From: UBA6019 sp036564345
Lineage (GTDB): Bacteria > Chloroflexota > Dormibacteria > Dormibacterales > Dormibacteraceae
NCBI GenBank assembly: GCA_036564345.1
Contig: DATCOZ010000097.1
Location: 1-10,908 of the forward strand
Length of the DNA: 10,908 nucleotides
Reading direction: 5' to 3'
The position numbers were made by a program, and so were the translations under genes. Position 1 is the first letter of the stretch; every line of letters starts with the position of its first letter. This document shows positions 1 to 6,195 of the stretch, in pieces. The notes beneath the pieces were generated by a model that saw only the letters and a program-made list of their open reading frames with translations, did not search any database and was not told the origin of the DNA.

Positions 1-19
1 AAGAGGGCCTTTCCGGGGC

Positions 20-25
20 TATAAT
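20..25 (+). promoter_or_regulatory. Consensus -10 box (TATAAT)
   Basis: A perfect TATAAT hexamer stands in a GC-rich background, upstream of the first gene. The matching -35 position would fall at or before the window edge and cannot be judged. Transcription would begin near base 32, giving a leader of about 40 bases before the ATG at 74. This is a sequence match only. Confidence 0.4.
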
Positions 26-73
26 CACGTCTGGCTCGATGAGCTGTTCCCCTCTCCGCATCCATCTATTGCT

Positions 74-328
74 ATGGCTATTTCTGGAAAAAGACGGTTT
101 GACGACGACGACAAGGTCGTGCGCTACACCACCCCTGAAAATGATTTCGAGGTGGAGGTCACGCGCACCCTTCAGAAGTGGTGCGTCACCGTCTATCAGC
201 TCCCGGCCCGGGACATCCTGGCGCAGGATTTCTTCCCGGAGCGCTGGAAGGCCCTCGCCCGAGCGCAGGACTTCATCCGGCTCCTGAACCAGAGGAACAA
301 GAAAGAAGGGGCCGAAGTCGAGCTCTAG
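74..328 (+). CDS. Small protein of unknown function (84 aa)
   Basis: I do not recognise this protein. It is 84 residues, soluble and highly charged. An acidic run (FDDDDK, about residues 9-14) lies near the N-terminus. The C-terminal half looks helical (FFPERWKALARAQDFIRLL) and ends in a Lys/Glu-rich tail. There is no membrane segment, signal peptide or metal motif. The frame is preferred over the overlapping one starting at 39 because it has balanced composition and G/C-biased third positions, while the other is Ser/Arg-rich like a shadow frame. ATG 74 is the first ATG/GTG/TTG in this frame after the TATAAT at 20-25. No Shine-Dalgarno sequence precedes it. The frame is open upstream to the window edge, so a longer N-terminus cannot be excluded. 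The next gene follows 47 bases later. Confidence 0.65.
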   Translation: MAISGKRRFDDDDKVVRYTTPENDFEVEVTRTLQKWCVTVYQLPARDILAQDFFPERWKALARAQDFIRLLNQRNKKEGAEVEL

Positions 329-361
329 CGGCCCACCTCTGCTTCTGGAGCAGCTAGTCAG

Positions 362-367
362 TAGAAT
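362..367 (+). promoter_or_regulatory. -10-like TAGAAT, probable leaderless promoter
   Basis: TAGAAT lies 8 bases upstream of the GTG start at 376, and there is no Shine-Dalgarno sequence between them. This spacing would place the transcription start on or next to the start codon. No TTGACA-like -35 element is visible 17 bases upstream. A short inverted repeat (CTGCT/AGCAG, 339-353) precedes it, of unknown meaning. Confidence 0.4.
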
Positions 368-375
368 CGGCGGTC

Positions 376-627
376 GTGGACTTCGGGCAGCTGATCAGGA
401 AGGAGTGGGGGGCGGTTTCCTTCGTGGTCACCGTCATCGTCGGGCTGATCATCGTGCCCGCGGCCTTCATCTTCCTCAACAAGGGGCCTGCTCCCGTGAA
501 TCTGCCCGAGCCGTCGCCCAGCGTGTCGGTCAGCGCCTCGCCGACCGCCTCGCCGTCGCCCGGCGCGTCACCGTCGGCGAGCCCGTCGCCCTCCCCGTCC
601 TCCTCGCCCTCTCCGTCGCCGACCTAA
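376..627 (+). CDS. Single-pass membrane protein with Ser/Pro-rich tail (83 aa)
   Basis: This small membrane protein has no function I can name. Residues 1-11 form a short charged N-terminus (MDFGQLIRKEW). One hydrophobic helix spans about residues 13-34. From about residue 45 to the end the sequence is low-complexity Ser/Pro/Ala, mostly SP dipeptides. With basic residues before the helix, the tail is predicted to lie outside the membrane, perhaps as a stalk or wall-spanning segment; that is inference. The tail contains no enzyme domain, sorting motif or cysteine. The start is GTG 376, chosen because the membrane segment follows promptly and a TAGAAT box sits 8 bases upstream. The gene ends 10 bases before the stop of the convergent minus-strand gene. 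The repeated codons could expand or contract between strains. Confidence 0.7.
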   Translation: MDFGQLIRKEWGAVSFVVTVIVGLIIVPAAFIFLNKGPAPVNLPEPSPSVSVSASPTASPSPGASPSASPSPSPSSSPSPSPT

Positions 628-637
628 GGCCGGCCCG

Positions 638-1132
638 CTAAAAGCTCCAGAGGACGTCCTGCCCGTTGGGCTGGACGATCTGCTCGAGGCGGACGTGGAG
701 CTCCGCGATCCGCTGCTGCGAAGCCTGGACCCGGATCTCGATCAGCTCCGCCAGTCGCAGCCCGGCCACCGACGCGCAATCCTGGAGGAAGGGGAAGACG
801 ACCGGCCGGACGGCGTTCTGGATGTATTCCCGAGCCGCCTCGGCGCCGTTCTCGAGCGGTCCGCCCCGCTCCAGGCTGCGGTCCCGGAATGCCAGCACGA
901 CGACCTCGTCGCTGAGCATCACCGGGTCGGTCCAGGAATAGGCCCCGCCGTCGCGCCGGCGGAGCATCCTGAGGTGGCCCATCAGCCGATGCATCGGCTG
1001 GGCCGGCCCTTCGATGAGGAGGGGAACGTCCGGCGCGGCGGTGAAGGCTTCCTGGCCCGGGTAGCGGGCCGTGAAGCCGAGGTCACTCACCCCCGAGAAG
1101 GGTGCCGGCACTTTGATCGTGATCTCTTCCAT
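638..1132 (-). CDS. Protein of unknown function (164 aa)
   Basis: I do not recognise this protein. From the ATG at 1132 it is 164 residues, soluble, with no signal peptide or membrane helix. The N-terminal half begins MEEITIKVPAPFSG and looks beta-rich. A basic middle segment (RMLRRRDGG) follows. The last third, from about residue 100, looks helical with Leu/Ile/Val heptad spacing (LRLAELIEIRVQASQQRIAELHV), which may be a coiled coil or dimer helix. The frame stays open upstream to 1336, but that part runs into the divergent CoA-transferase gene and is Ser/Arg-rich, so the ATG at 1132 is the likely start. It is preceded 4 bases away by TATAAG on the minus strand. The gene is convergent with the membrane-protein gene and divergent from the racemase-like gene. 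Confidence 0.7.
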   Translation of the reverse strand: MEEITIKVPAPFSGVSDLGFTARYPGQEAFTAAPDVPLLIEGPAQPMHRLMGHLRMLRRRDGGAYSWTDPVMLSDEVVVLAFRDRSLERGGPLENGAEAAREYIQNAVRPVVFPFLQDCASVAGLRLAELIEIRVQASQQRIAELHVRLEQIVQPNGQDVLWSF

Positions 1133-1136
1133 GACG

Positions 1137-1142
1137 CTTATA
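1137..1142 (-). promoter_or_regulatory. -10-like TATAAG upstream of the minus-strand gene at 1132
   Basis: On the minus strand TATAAG is followed by CGTC and then the ATG at 1132. It is part of the 8-bp palindrome CTTATAAG (1137-1144). There is no Shine-Dalgarno sequence in this gap, so a leaderless or near-leaderless transcript is the simplest reading. No clear -35 element was found. Confidence 0.4.
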
Positions 1143-1147
1143 AGATC

Positions 1148-1209
1148 GTTAACGCTCGGCGGTCCCAAACCGGACGATAACACCACATTGTTAACATTGT
1201 CACTATAAG
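1148..1209. promoter_or_regulatory. Divergent control region with GTTAAC-type repeats
   Basis: This AT-richer stretch lies between two divergent genes. It holds GTTAAC at 1148-1153, GATAAC at 1176-1181 and GTTAAC at 1190-1195, spaced 28 and 14 bases apart. The last one is embedded in a direct repeat, ACATTGT (1185-1191) and ACATTGT (1194-1200). TATAAG at 1204-1209 is a possible -10 box for the plus-strand gene. AAGGA at 1207-1211 is a possible ribosome-binding site for GTG 1221. These last two overlap, so they are unlikely both to be used. A regulator binding the repeats is a plausible inference only. Confidence 0.35.
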
Positions 1210-1220
1210 GAAAGTGTGTA

Positions 1221-2363
1221 GTGGATCTGAAGGGAATCCGCGTGCTCGACCTCACCCGGCTGCTGCCCGGGGCGTTCTGCACGATGCTCCTCGGCGACCG
1301 CGGCGCGGACGTGATCAAGGTGGAGGAGCCGGGCACCGGCGACTACATGCGCTGGCTGCCTCCGCTCGCCGGCAGCCAGGGCGTGGTCTTCAACTCCCTC
1401 AACCGCAACAAGCGTGCGATCACCCTTAACCTGAAGGCGGAGGCCGGGCGCGAGCTCTTCAAGGCCCTGGTCGCGATGGCCGACGTGGTGGTGGAGGGAA
1501 ACCGGCCCGGTGTCATGGAGCGGCTCGGCCTCGGCTGGGAGACGCTTCACGCCCTGCGGCCGGGCCTCGTCCTCTGCTCGATAACCGGCTACGGCCAGGA
1601 TGGGCCCTTCGCCCAGCGCGCCGGCCACGACCTGAACTACATGGCCACCGCCGGCGCCCTCCTCCTCAACGCTGAGCCCGACGGCAGGCCCCATCCGCTC
1701 GCCGTCCAGGTGGCCGACATCGGCGCCGGCGGCGTCGGGGCGGCCGCGGCCATCCTCGCCGCCCTCCTCGGCGTGGCAAGGGGGGCCGAGGGCCGGCACC
1801 TCGACGTCTCGATGACCGACGGCGCCCTGACCTGGCTGGCGATGCCGGTGGCGGAAGCGTTCGCGGGCGGTGAGCAGCCGGTCGGCGGCCGTACCCGCCT
1901 GACCGGCCGGTTCCCCTGCTACCGCGTATACGAGTGTGCCGACGGTCGTTTCCTCTCGGTCGGCGCCCTGGAGCCGAAGTTCTGGTCGACCCTCGTCGAG
2001 GCGCTGGAGCGTCCCGATCTACTGGGCCGCCAGCTCGACCCGAGCCCGGAGGCCCACGCCGAGGTCGAGGCGGTCTTCCTCACCCGCGGCCGGGATGACT
2101 GGGCGGCACGCCTCGACGGCCTCGACGTCTGCGTCGAGCCCGTGCTCGAGCTGGCGGAGCTGGAGAGCCACCCCCAGGTCGTGGCGCGCGGCCTCATCCG
2201 GCACGAGGCCGGCGGCACCGAGGTGGCGCCCGCCGTCCCGCTCGACGCCGGCTGGCGCAGGCTCGACCCGCCCGGCCTGGGGCAGCACAACAGCGAGGTG
2301 CTGGGCGAGGTCGGGGTCGACGCCGGCAGGCTGGCCGAGCTGGCCGCGGCCGGGGTGGTCTGA
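1221..2363 (+). CDS. Alpha-methylacyl-CoA racemase-like CaiB/BaiF family protein
   Basis: This is a 380-residue family III CoA-transferase-fold enzyme, most like alpha-methylacyl-CoA racemase, which interconverts the (2R)- and (2S)-methyl-branched acyl-CoA epimers in the cytosol. The N-terminal block GIRVLDLTRLLPG and GDRGADVIKVEEPGTGDYMR is typical of the family. The residues aligning with the racemase catalytic set are present: His136 in RAGHDLNY, Asp166 in VADIGAG and Glu251 in GALEPKFW. From memory these are each ten positions after His126, Asp156 and Glu241 of the mycobacterial racemase MCR, a good sign of colinearity. ECADGRF (238-244) and the C-terminal CVEPVLELAE block also fit. A formyl-CoA-type transferase or another CaiB relative remains possible. 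GTG 1221 is preferred because the conserved N-terminus follows at once and AAGGA lies 9 bases upstream. The DUF952 frame begins directly after the stop, suggesting co-transcription. Confidence 0.88.
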   Translation: MDLKGIRVLDLTRLLPGAFCTMLLGDRGADVIKVEEPGTGDYMRWLPPLAGSQGVVFNSLNRNKRAITLNLKAEAGRELFKALVAMADVVVEGNRPGVMERLGLGWETLHALRPGLVLCSITGYGQDGPFAQRAGHDLNYMATAGALLLNAEPDGRPHPLAVQVADIGAGGVGAAAAILAALLGVARGAEGRHLDVSMTDGALTWLAMPVAEAFAGGEQPVGGRTRLTGRFPCYRVYECADGRFLSVGALEPKFWSTLVEALERPDLLGRQLDPSPEAHAEVEAVFLTRGRDDWAARLDGLDVCVEPVLELAELESHPQVVARGLIRHEAGGTEVAPAVPLDAGWRRLDPPGLGQHNSEVLGEVGVDAGRLAELAAAGVV

Positions 2364-2364
2364 G

Positions 2365-2667
2365 ACGGCGGAGCCGATCTTCCACATCACCACCCGCGAG
2401 CAGTGGAACCACGCTGCGCTCGCCGGCAAGTACCAGGCCGACTCGCTCATCATCGAGGGCTTCATCCACTGCTCCACGGCCGCCCAGCTGGAGTCGAGCG
2501 GCCGCCGCCACTTCGCGGGCCAGACCGGTCTGGTCGTGCTCGAGATCGATCCCGAAAGGCTGCGCTGGGAGCTACGTTGGGAAGCCTCCCAGGGAGAAAC
2601 GTTCCCGCACCTCTACGGGCCGCTCGACCTCGATGCCGTGATCTCGGTCCAGACCTTCTCGGTCTGA
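2365..2667 (+). CDS. DUF952 family protein, no canonical start codon
   Basis: This 100-residue frame encodes a DUF952 domain from end to end. It opens with EPIFHITTREQW, has the family hallmark GFIHCS near residue 33, a central strand LVVLEID, and FPHLYGPLDLDAV near the C-terminus. DUF952 proteins have no established biochemical role; as I recall, the fold has been grouped with the ADP-ribosyltransferase superfamily. No ATG, GTG or TTG occurs in frame between the middle of the upstream gene and the conserved N-terminus. ACG at 2365 sits where relatives usually begin, one base after the upstream TGA (2361-2363), with GGGGTGG at 2352-2358 as a possible ribosome-binding site. Translation by coupling from a rare ACG start, a T-to-C mutation, or a sequence error are all possible. 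The 3' end overlaps coaE on the other strand by 55 bases. The domain is confident; the start is not. Confidence 0.75.
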   Translation, partial: TAEPIFHITTREQWNHAALAGKYQADSLIIEGFIHCSTAAQLESSGRRHFAGQTGLVVLEIDPERLRWELRWEASQGETFPHLYGPLDLDAVISVQTFSV

Positions 2668-3218
2668 GCCCGGGTCTCGCCGCGGGTCCCACTGTTGTCG
2701 ATCACGTAGGTCGCCCGGGCCAGCTTCTCGTCGATCGGCAGCTGGTTCGCGATCCGCGCCCGCGCATCGGCTTCGGGCATCCCCCGTTCGACCAGGCGCT
2801 CCAACTGGAGTCGCTCCGGCACGTGGACCAGGATGGTCGACCGGAACATCGGCTCGTAGCCGCCCTCGAAGAGGAGCGGAATGTCCTGCACGGCGATCTC
2901 GGCGCCGCCCGCGGCGGCCTCGGCCAGCCGGGCAGCCGTCCACTCCCGGACCAGCGGGTGGACGATGGCGTTCAGCCGCTGGAGCGCCTCTTTGTCGTTG
3001 AAGACGATCTCCGCCAGGCGCTGCCGATCGAGCCGGCCGCCGCGAACGACTTCGGGGCCGAATTCGGCAACCACCACGGCATAGCCGGCAGTCCCCGGCT
3101 CGACGACCGCCCGAGCCCCCTCGTCGGCGTCGATGACGCGGGCGCCGAGCTCCCGCAAAAAACCGCTGACTGTGCTCTTGCCGGACCCGATCCCGCCGGT
3201 CAGGCCGATCAGGTCCAT
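2613..3218 (-). CDS. coaE: Dephospho-CoA kinase
   Basis: CoaE phosphorylates the 3'-hydroxyl of dephospho-CoA with ATP, the last step of coenzyme A synthesis, in the cytosol. The 201-residue length is normal for the family. The Walker A loop GGIGSGKS is at residues 8-15. The DAD motif of the nucleotide/substrate site is at 30-32. HPLV (87-90), IPLLFEGG (113-120), the lid-region RIANQLPIDEK (155-165) and the late strand YVIDNSGT (171-178) are all in the expected order. ATG 3218 gives the standard short N-terminus before the P-loop. The gene is divergent from the FixC-like gene with 26 bases between start codons. Its final 18 codons plus stop run antisense to the DUF952 coding end. CoaE acts on a cofactor used by several neighbouring gene products, though it is not in an operon with them. 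Confidence 0.95.
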   Translation of the reverse strand: MDLIGLTGGIGSGKSTVSGFLRELGARVIDADEGARAVVEPGTAGYAVVVAEFGPEVVRGGRLDRQRLAEIVFNDKEALQRLNAIVHPLVREWTAARLAEAAAGGAEIAVQDIPLLFEGGYEPMFRSTILVHVPERLQLERLVERGMPEADARARIANQLPIDEKLARATYVIDNSGTRGETRAQTEKVWTEITASRSSGP

Positions 3219-3244
3219 CGAGAAATCAATACGATTCTTAGCTG
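3219..3244. promoter_or_regulatory. 26-bp divergent promoter region between coaE and the FixC-like gene
   Basis: Only 26 bases separate the two start codons. On the plus strand TACGAT (3230-3235) lies 9 bases before ATG 3245. On the minus strand TAAGAAT overlaps the same bases (3234-3240), about 15 bases before the coaE ATG. Neither side has a Shine-Dalgarno sequence. Any -35 contacts would have to fall inside the opposite coding region. The plus-strand context AATACGATTC recurs upstream of the acyl-CoA synthetase gene. Confidence 0.45.
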
Positions 3245-4582
3245 ATGCAGGACGAGAAGTTTGATGCGATCGTCGTCGGGGCGGGCCCAGCGGGAATCTC
3301 CGCCGCCATCACCATGGCCAAAGCCGGCCTCCAGGTAGTCGTCCTCGAGAAGGGCGAGAAGCCGGGCGCCAAGAACGTGATGGGCGGCATCCTCTACCGC
3401 CAGAACCTGGAAGAGGTCGTCGGCGACGCCTGGCGCGAGGCGCCGGTCGAGCGGCCGATGATCGAGGAGCAGCGCTGGTTCATGACCAAGGACGCGGCGC
3501 TCCGGCTCCTCGGCCACAAGAACTTCCGCCACCGCGAGCACCCCAACTCCTTCAGCGTGCTCCGCGCCCGCTTCGATCCCTGGTACGCGTCGAAGGCGGA
3601 AGAGGTGGGGGCGTTCGTCATCAACGAGACGGTTGTCGAGAGCCTCATCGTTCGCGAGGGCAAGGTGGTCGGGGTGACCACAGGCCGCGAGGGCGATCTC
3701 TTCGCCGACGTGGTGATCGTCTGCGAGGGCATCGGCCTCGGCATGCGGCTGCTCGAGCGCGCCGGGCTCAAGAAGCCGATCCGGGCCAACCAGGCGGCGA
3801 TCGCCGTCAAGGAGGTGATGGCGCTCGACCCGGAGAAGATCGAGGAGCGTTTCAACTGCGAGCCGGGCGAGGGCTGTGCCGTCGAGTGCTTCGGCGACTC
3901 GACCTTCGGCAAGGCAGGCTTCATGTTCATCTACACCAACAAGGACACGCTCTCGGTGGGCGGCGGCGTGCTCGTCAGCGACTACAGCGGCGGCGTCGTC
4001 ACGGCCAAGGACGTGGGCCGGGTCGACCACGGCCTCCTCACCCCCAACGAGCTGCTCGAGCACTTCAAGAGCCATCCCGCCATCAAGCCCCTGCTGAAGG
4101 GGGCGGAGACGGTCGAATACCTCGCCAAGATGATCCCGGAGGCCGGTTACAAGGCGATGCCAAGGTTGTACGGGAACGGCTACCTGGTCTGTGGGGACGC
4201 TGCCATGATGGCAAACCCCGTTCACCGGGAGGGCTCCAACCTGGCGATGGCAAGCGGGCGGATGGCAGGCGAGACGGTCATCCAGGCGAAGGAGCTGGGC
4301 GACTTCTCGGAGCGCACGCTGGTCCGCTACAAGGGCCGGATCGACAACTCCTGGATCGCCAAGGACATGAAGAAGTACAACGGGGCGGTGCCGCTGCTGG
4401 AGGAGAACCCGAAGATGCTCGGCAAGTATCCCGAGCTGCTCGACCGAGCCCTCGACGAGTTCTTCCGCGTCGACGGCGCCTCGAAGTGGGAGAAGCAGAA
4501 CAAGATCCTCGGCATGTTCGCCAAGGAAGGCGGCCCAAGGATGCTCTGGGACACGGTAAAAGCTGCCTGGACGATGAAGTAG
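3245..4582 (+). CDS. FixC-type FAD-dependent electron-transfer flavoprotein:quinone oxidoreductase
   Basis: This 445-residue flavoprotein belongs to the FixC/ETF-dehydrogenase family, which takes electrons from an electron-transfer flavoprotein (FixAB/EtfAB) and passes them towards quinone at the inner membrane face. The N-terminal FAD-binding Rossmann motif GAGPAG is at residues 12-17. The family motif PGAKNVMGG is at 40-48. The second FAD motif GDAA is at 317-320, followed by NPVHREGSNLAMASG (324-338), another FixC hallmark. The last cysteine is Cys316, so the C-terminal iron-sulfur domain of eukaryotic-type ETF-QO is absent. FixC proteins normally use a separate ferredoxin-like FixX. No fixX, fixA or fixB is in this window, because the next gene is convergent. 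A role in acyl-CoA oxidation or electron bifurcation is inference. The start is the only nearby ATG before the Rossmann strand. Confidence 0.88.
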   Translation: MQDEKFDAIVVGAGPAGISAAITMAKAGLQVVVLEKGEKPGAKNVMGGILYRQNLEEVVGDAWREAPVERPMIEEQRWFMTKDAALRLLGHKNFRHREHPNSFSVLRARFDPWYASKAEEVGAFVINETVVESLIVREGKVVGVTTGREGDLFADVVIVCEGIGLGMRLLERAGLKKPIRANQAAIAVKEVMALDPEKIEERFNCEPGEGCAVECFGDSTFGKAGFMFIYTNKDTLSVGGGVLVSDYSGGVVTAKDVGRVDHGLLTPNELLEHFKSHPAIKPLLKGAETVEYLAKMIPEAGYKAMPRLYGNGYLVCGDAAMMANPVHREGSNLAMASGRMAGETVIQAKELGDFSERTLVRYKGRIDNSWIAKDMKKYNGAVPLLEENPKMLGKYPELLDRALDEFFRVDGASKWEKQNKILGMFAKEGGPRMLWDTVKAAWTMK

Positions 4583-4610
4583 TCGACTTCACGACTGGCC
4601 GCTTGGATCC

Positions 4611-4635
4611 TAAAAATGGGGAGGGCAATTCCCTC
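4611..4635 (-). terminator. Probable intrinsic terminator of the molybdoprotein gene
   Basis: Read on the minus strand just after the TGA at 4639-4641, GAGGG-AATTG-CCCTC forms a 5-bp GC-rich hairpin (4621-4635). It is followed by CCCA and then TTTTTA (4616-4611). The stem is short and the T-run starts four bases after it, so this is a weak terminator candidate. It sits in the 56-base gap between two convergent genes, where a terminator is expected. The plus strand has no T-run after this hairpin. Confidence 0.45.
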
Positions 4636-4638
4636 TGA

Positions 4639-6135
4639 TCAGCGGCTTGTGACGCTCACCTGCACCGAGTGGTAGCCGCTCGAGCCGTCCGGGTAGCTCG
4701 GGCTCGGGTTAGCCTTCTGGAGGGCACCCTGTCCGTCGCGCGCCCGTACAAGCAGCCGGTACTGTCCCGCGGCGGCCGCCGTCCAGGTGGCGGTCCAGGT
4801 GACCCAGGTCAGGTTTGACAACGGTTTCTTCACGACGGCGGGGAGCCACGAGCGACCGCCGTCGGCGCTGATCTCGACCGAGGCGATGCCCCGCTTACCG
4901 GCGAAGGCGACGCCCGAGACGTCGATCTGCCCGGCCTTGATCAGCGATCCCTCGGGCGGCGAGTCGATCCGTGCCATCGTCTGCACCGCGGCATCCGGGT
5001 TCCAGCCCTGGTTTTCCCAGTAGCCGTTGCGGGATCCGGTCGCAAGCTCGATGTCCTCGACCCACTTCGGGCCCTTCATGCCGTAGTGGCCGGGCACCAG
5101 GATGCGCGCCGGGAAGCCGTGCAGGTCCGCCAGCGGCGCCCCGTCGAGCGTCAGTGCGAGGAGGATCTCGGGCGACTGCCGGATCAGGCTGAGGGGGAGG
5201 CTCTCGGTGTAGCCGTCGCGGGAGCGGAAGGCGACCAGGGTGGCGGCCGCCTGGACGCCCGATTTGTCGAGCAGCGTGCCGAGTGGGATGCCACCGAAAA
5301 GGCCGGTGCTGATCTGGTAGCCGCCGACGTTGTTGCTGATGCACTCCAGCGTCACGTACTCGGTGACCGCCGGCATCTGGCGCAGATCGTCGAGCTTAAA
5401 CCGCTGTGGCTGGTCCACCAGGCCGTGGACGTTGAGCTCCCAGCCGGTGGGATCGACGACCGGGTCGGTGAAGTTCTTGGAGACGACGTAGAAATCCCCG
5501 ACGGGTGTCAGCTCGGCGGTCGGCCCGGTCGACGGCGCCGCGAAGATCGCCGTGTACCAGCGGGGCACGAGCTGGAAGCCGAGCACCAGCAGTGAGCCGC
5601 CCGCGAGCGCGAGCGGAGCCGCCCGGAGCAGCTGCCGGCGCCCGGGGTCGGCGGTTGCGGGCGCGGCAACCAGCCAGCTGTCGTAGGCGCCCTCCAGGAT
5701 CACGGCGTAGACGACGAAGAGAACCGCCCAGAGAAGGGGCGCGGTATAGCTTTCGAGGAGTCCGAACCAGCCGTCGCCGCTTGCCGGCAGCAGCACCCCG
5801 GTGACGACGAGCCAGCCGGCGGCGGCGACGACCATGGCCAGGTGGGGGATGCTTCGGCGGAGTCGCAGGTATCCATACACCCCACCCAGCAGAGCGAGGC
5901 CGGCGGTCATGCCGACGATCAGGCTCGCCTCCTCGACCACCTTGCCGGCGTGCTGCAGGTTGTCGATCAGGAAGCCGAAAACGGCCCCCGGCATGAGGTC
6001 GAGGATCGGCTGCTGGAGCAGCTGTGGCAGCGGTCGAAGGCCGGCCAGCGGGCCCAACAGGTACATCAGCGCGACCAGCACGCCGCCCGCGATCGCGCCC
6101 GCGACGAGACCGCGCCGGGTCTCAGGACTTCTCAT
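4639..6135 (-). CDS. Five-helix membrane protein with sulfite-oxidase-type molybdopterin domain and internal Tat motif
   Basis: The 498-residue protein has two parts. Residues 1-191 hold about five hydrophobic helices (roughly 10-32, 70-91, 97-117, 131-151 and 171-191). The rest is a sulfite oxidase/YedY-like Moco-binding domain (about 225-375), followed by a Mo-co dimerisation-type beta domain (about 385-498, with SVEISADGGRSW). Cys265 in VTLECISNN is the expected molybdenum-ligating cysteine. FPARILVPGHYGMKGPKWV and GYWENQGW are also family signatures. Directly before the last helix stands RRQLLRAAP (166-174), matching a twin-arginine motif; this fits the dual Sec/Tat insertion known for some actinobacterial proteins with this layout, because Moco is inserted in the cytoplasm before export. 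The catalytic domain should face outside. Its substrate and electron partner are unknown, and no heme motif is present. ATG 6135 lies 6 bases after TAGGAT; AGGA inside it could also act as a ribosome-binding site. Confidence 0.88.
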   Translation of the reverse strand: MRSPETRRGLVAGAIAGGVLVALMYLLGPLAGLRPLPQLLQQPILDLMPGAVFGFLIDNLQHAGKVVEEASLIVGMTAGLALLGGVYGYLRLRRSIPHLAMVVAAAGWLVVTGVLLPASGDGWFGLLESYTAPLLWAVLFVVYAVILEGAYDSWLVAAPATADPGRRQLLRAAPLALAGGSLLVLGFQLVPRWYTAIFAAPSTGPTAELTPVGDFYVVSKNFTDPVVDPTGWELNVHGLVDQPQRFKLDDLRQMPAVTEYVTLECISNNVGGYQISTGLFGGIPLGTLLDKSGVQAAATLVAFRSRDGYTESLPLSLIRQSPEILLALTLDGAPLADLHGFPARILVPGHYGMKGPKWVEDIELATGSRNGYWENQGWNPDAAVQTMARIDSPPEGSLIKAGQIDVSGVAFAGKRGIASVEISADGGRSWLPAVVKKPLSNLTWVTWTATWTAAAAGQYRLLVRARDGQGALQKANPSPSYPDGSSGYHSVQVSVTSR

Positions 6136-6141
6136 CCGGCG

Positions 6142-6147
6142 ATCCTA
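6142..6147 (-). promoter_or_regulatory. -10-like TAGGAT upstream of the molybdoprotein gene
   Basis: On the minus strand TAGGAT is followed by CGCCGG and then the ATG at 6135. The spacing suits a transcript starting on the start codon. The AGGA within it could instead be a Shine-Dalgarno sequence, so the two readings cannot be separated by sequence alone. Confidence 0.35.
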
Positions 6148-6195
6148 GTGTCCGGCTGCCAAGGTTCGTTACAGGGCGCCATCCGGCTCATGACT

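Noticed and set aside
628..635. GGCCGGCC palindrome between two convergent stop codons as a terminator
   Set aside because: It is only 8 bp with no loop and no T-run on either strand.
1133..1336. N-terminal extension of the minus-strand unknown protein up to 1336
   Set aside because: It would overlap the racemase-like coding sequence, is Ser/Arg/Pro-rich, and would place the -10-like TATAAG inside the gene.
1936..2364. Upstream GTG start for the DUF952 frame
   Set aside because: This would add over 140 Ser/Arg/Pro-rich residues lying out of frame within the racemase-like gene, unlike any DUF952 protein I know.
3209..4225. 338-aa minus-strand open frame antisense to the FixC-like gene
   Set aside because: It is His/Leu/Asp-rich shadow sequence; the plus-strand frame carries clear FAD-binding motifs.
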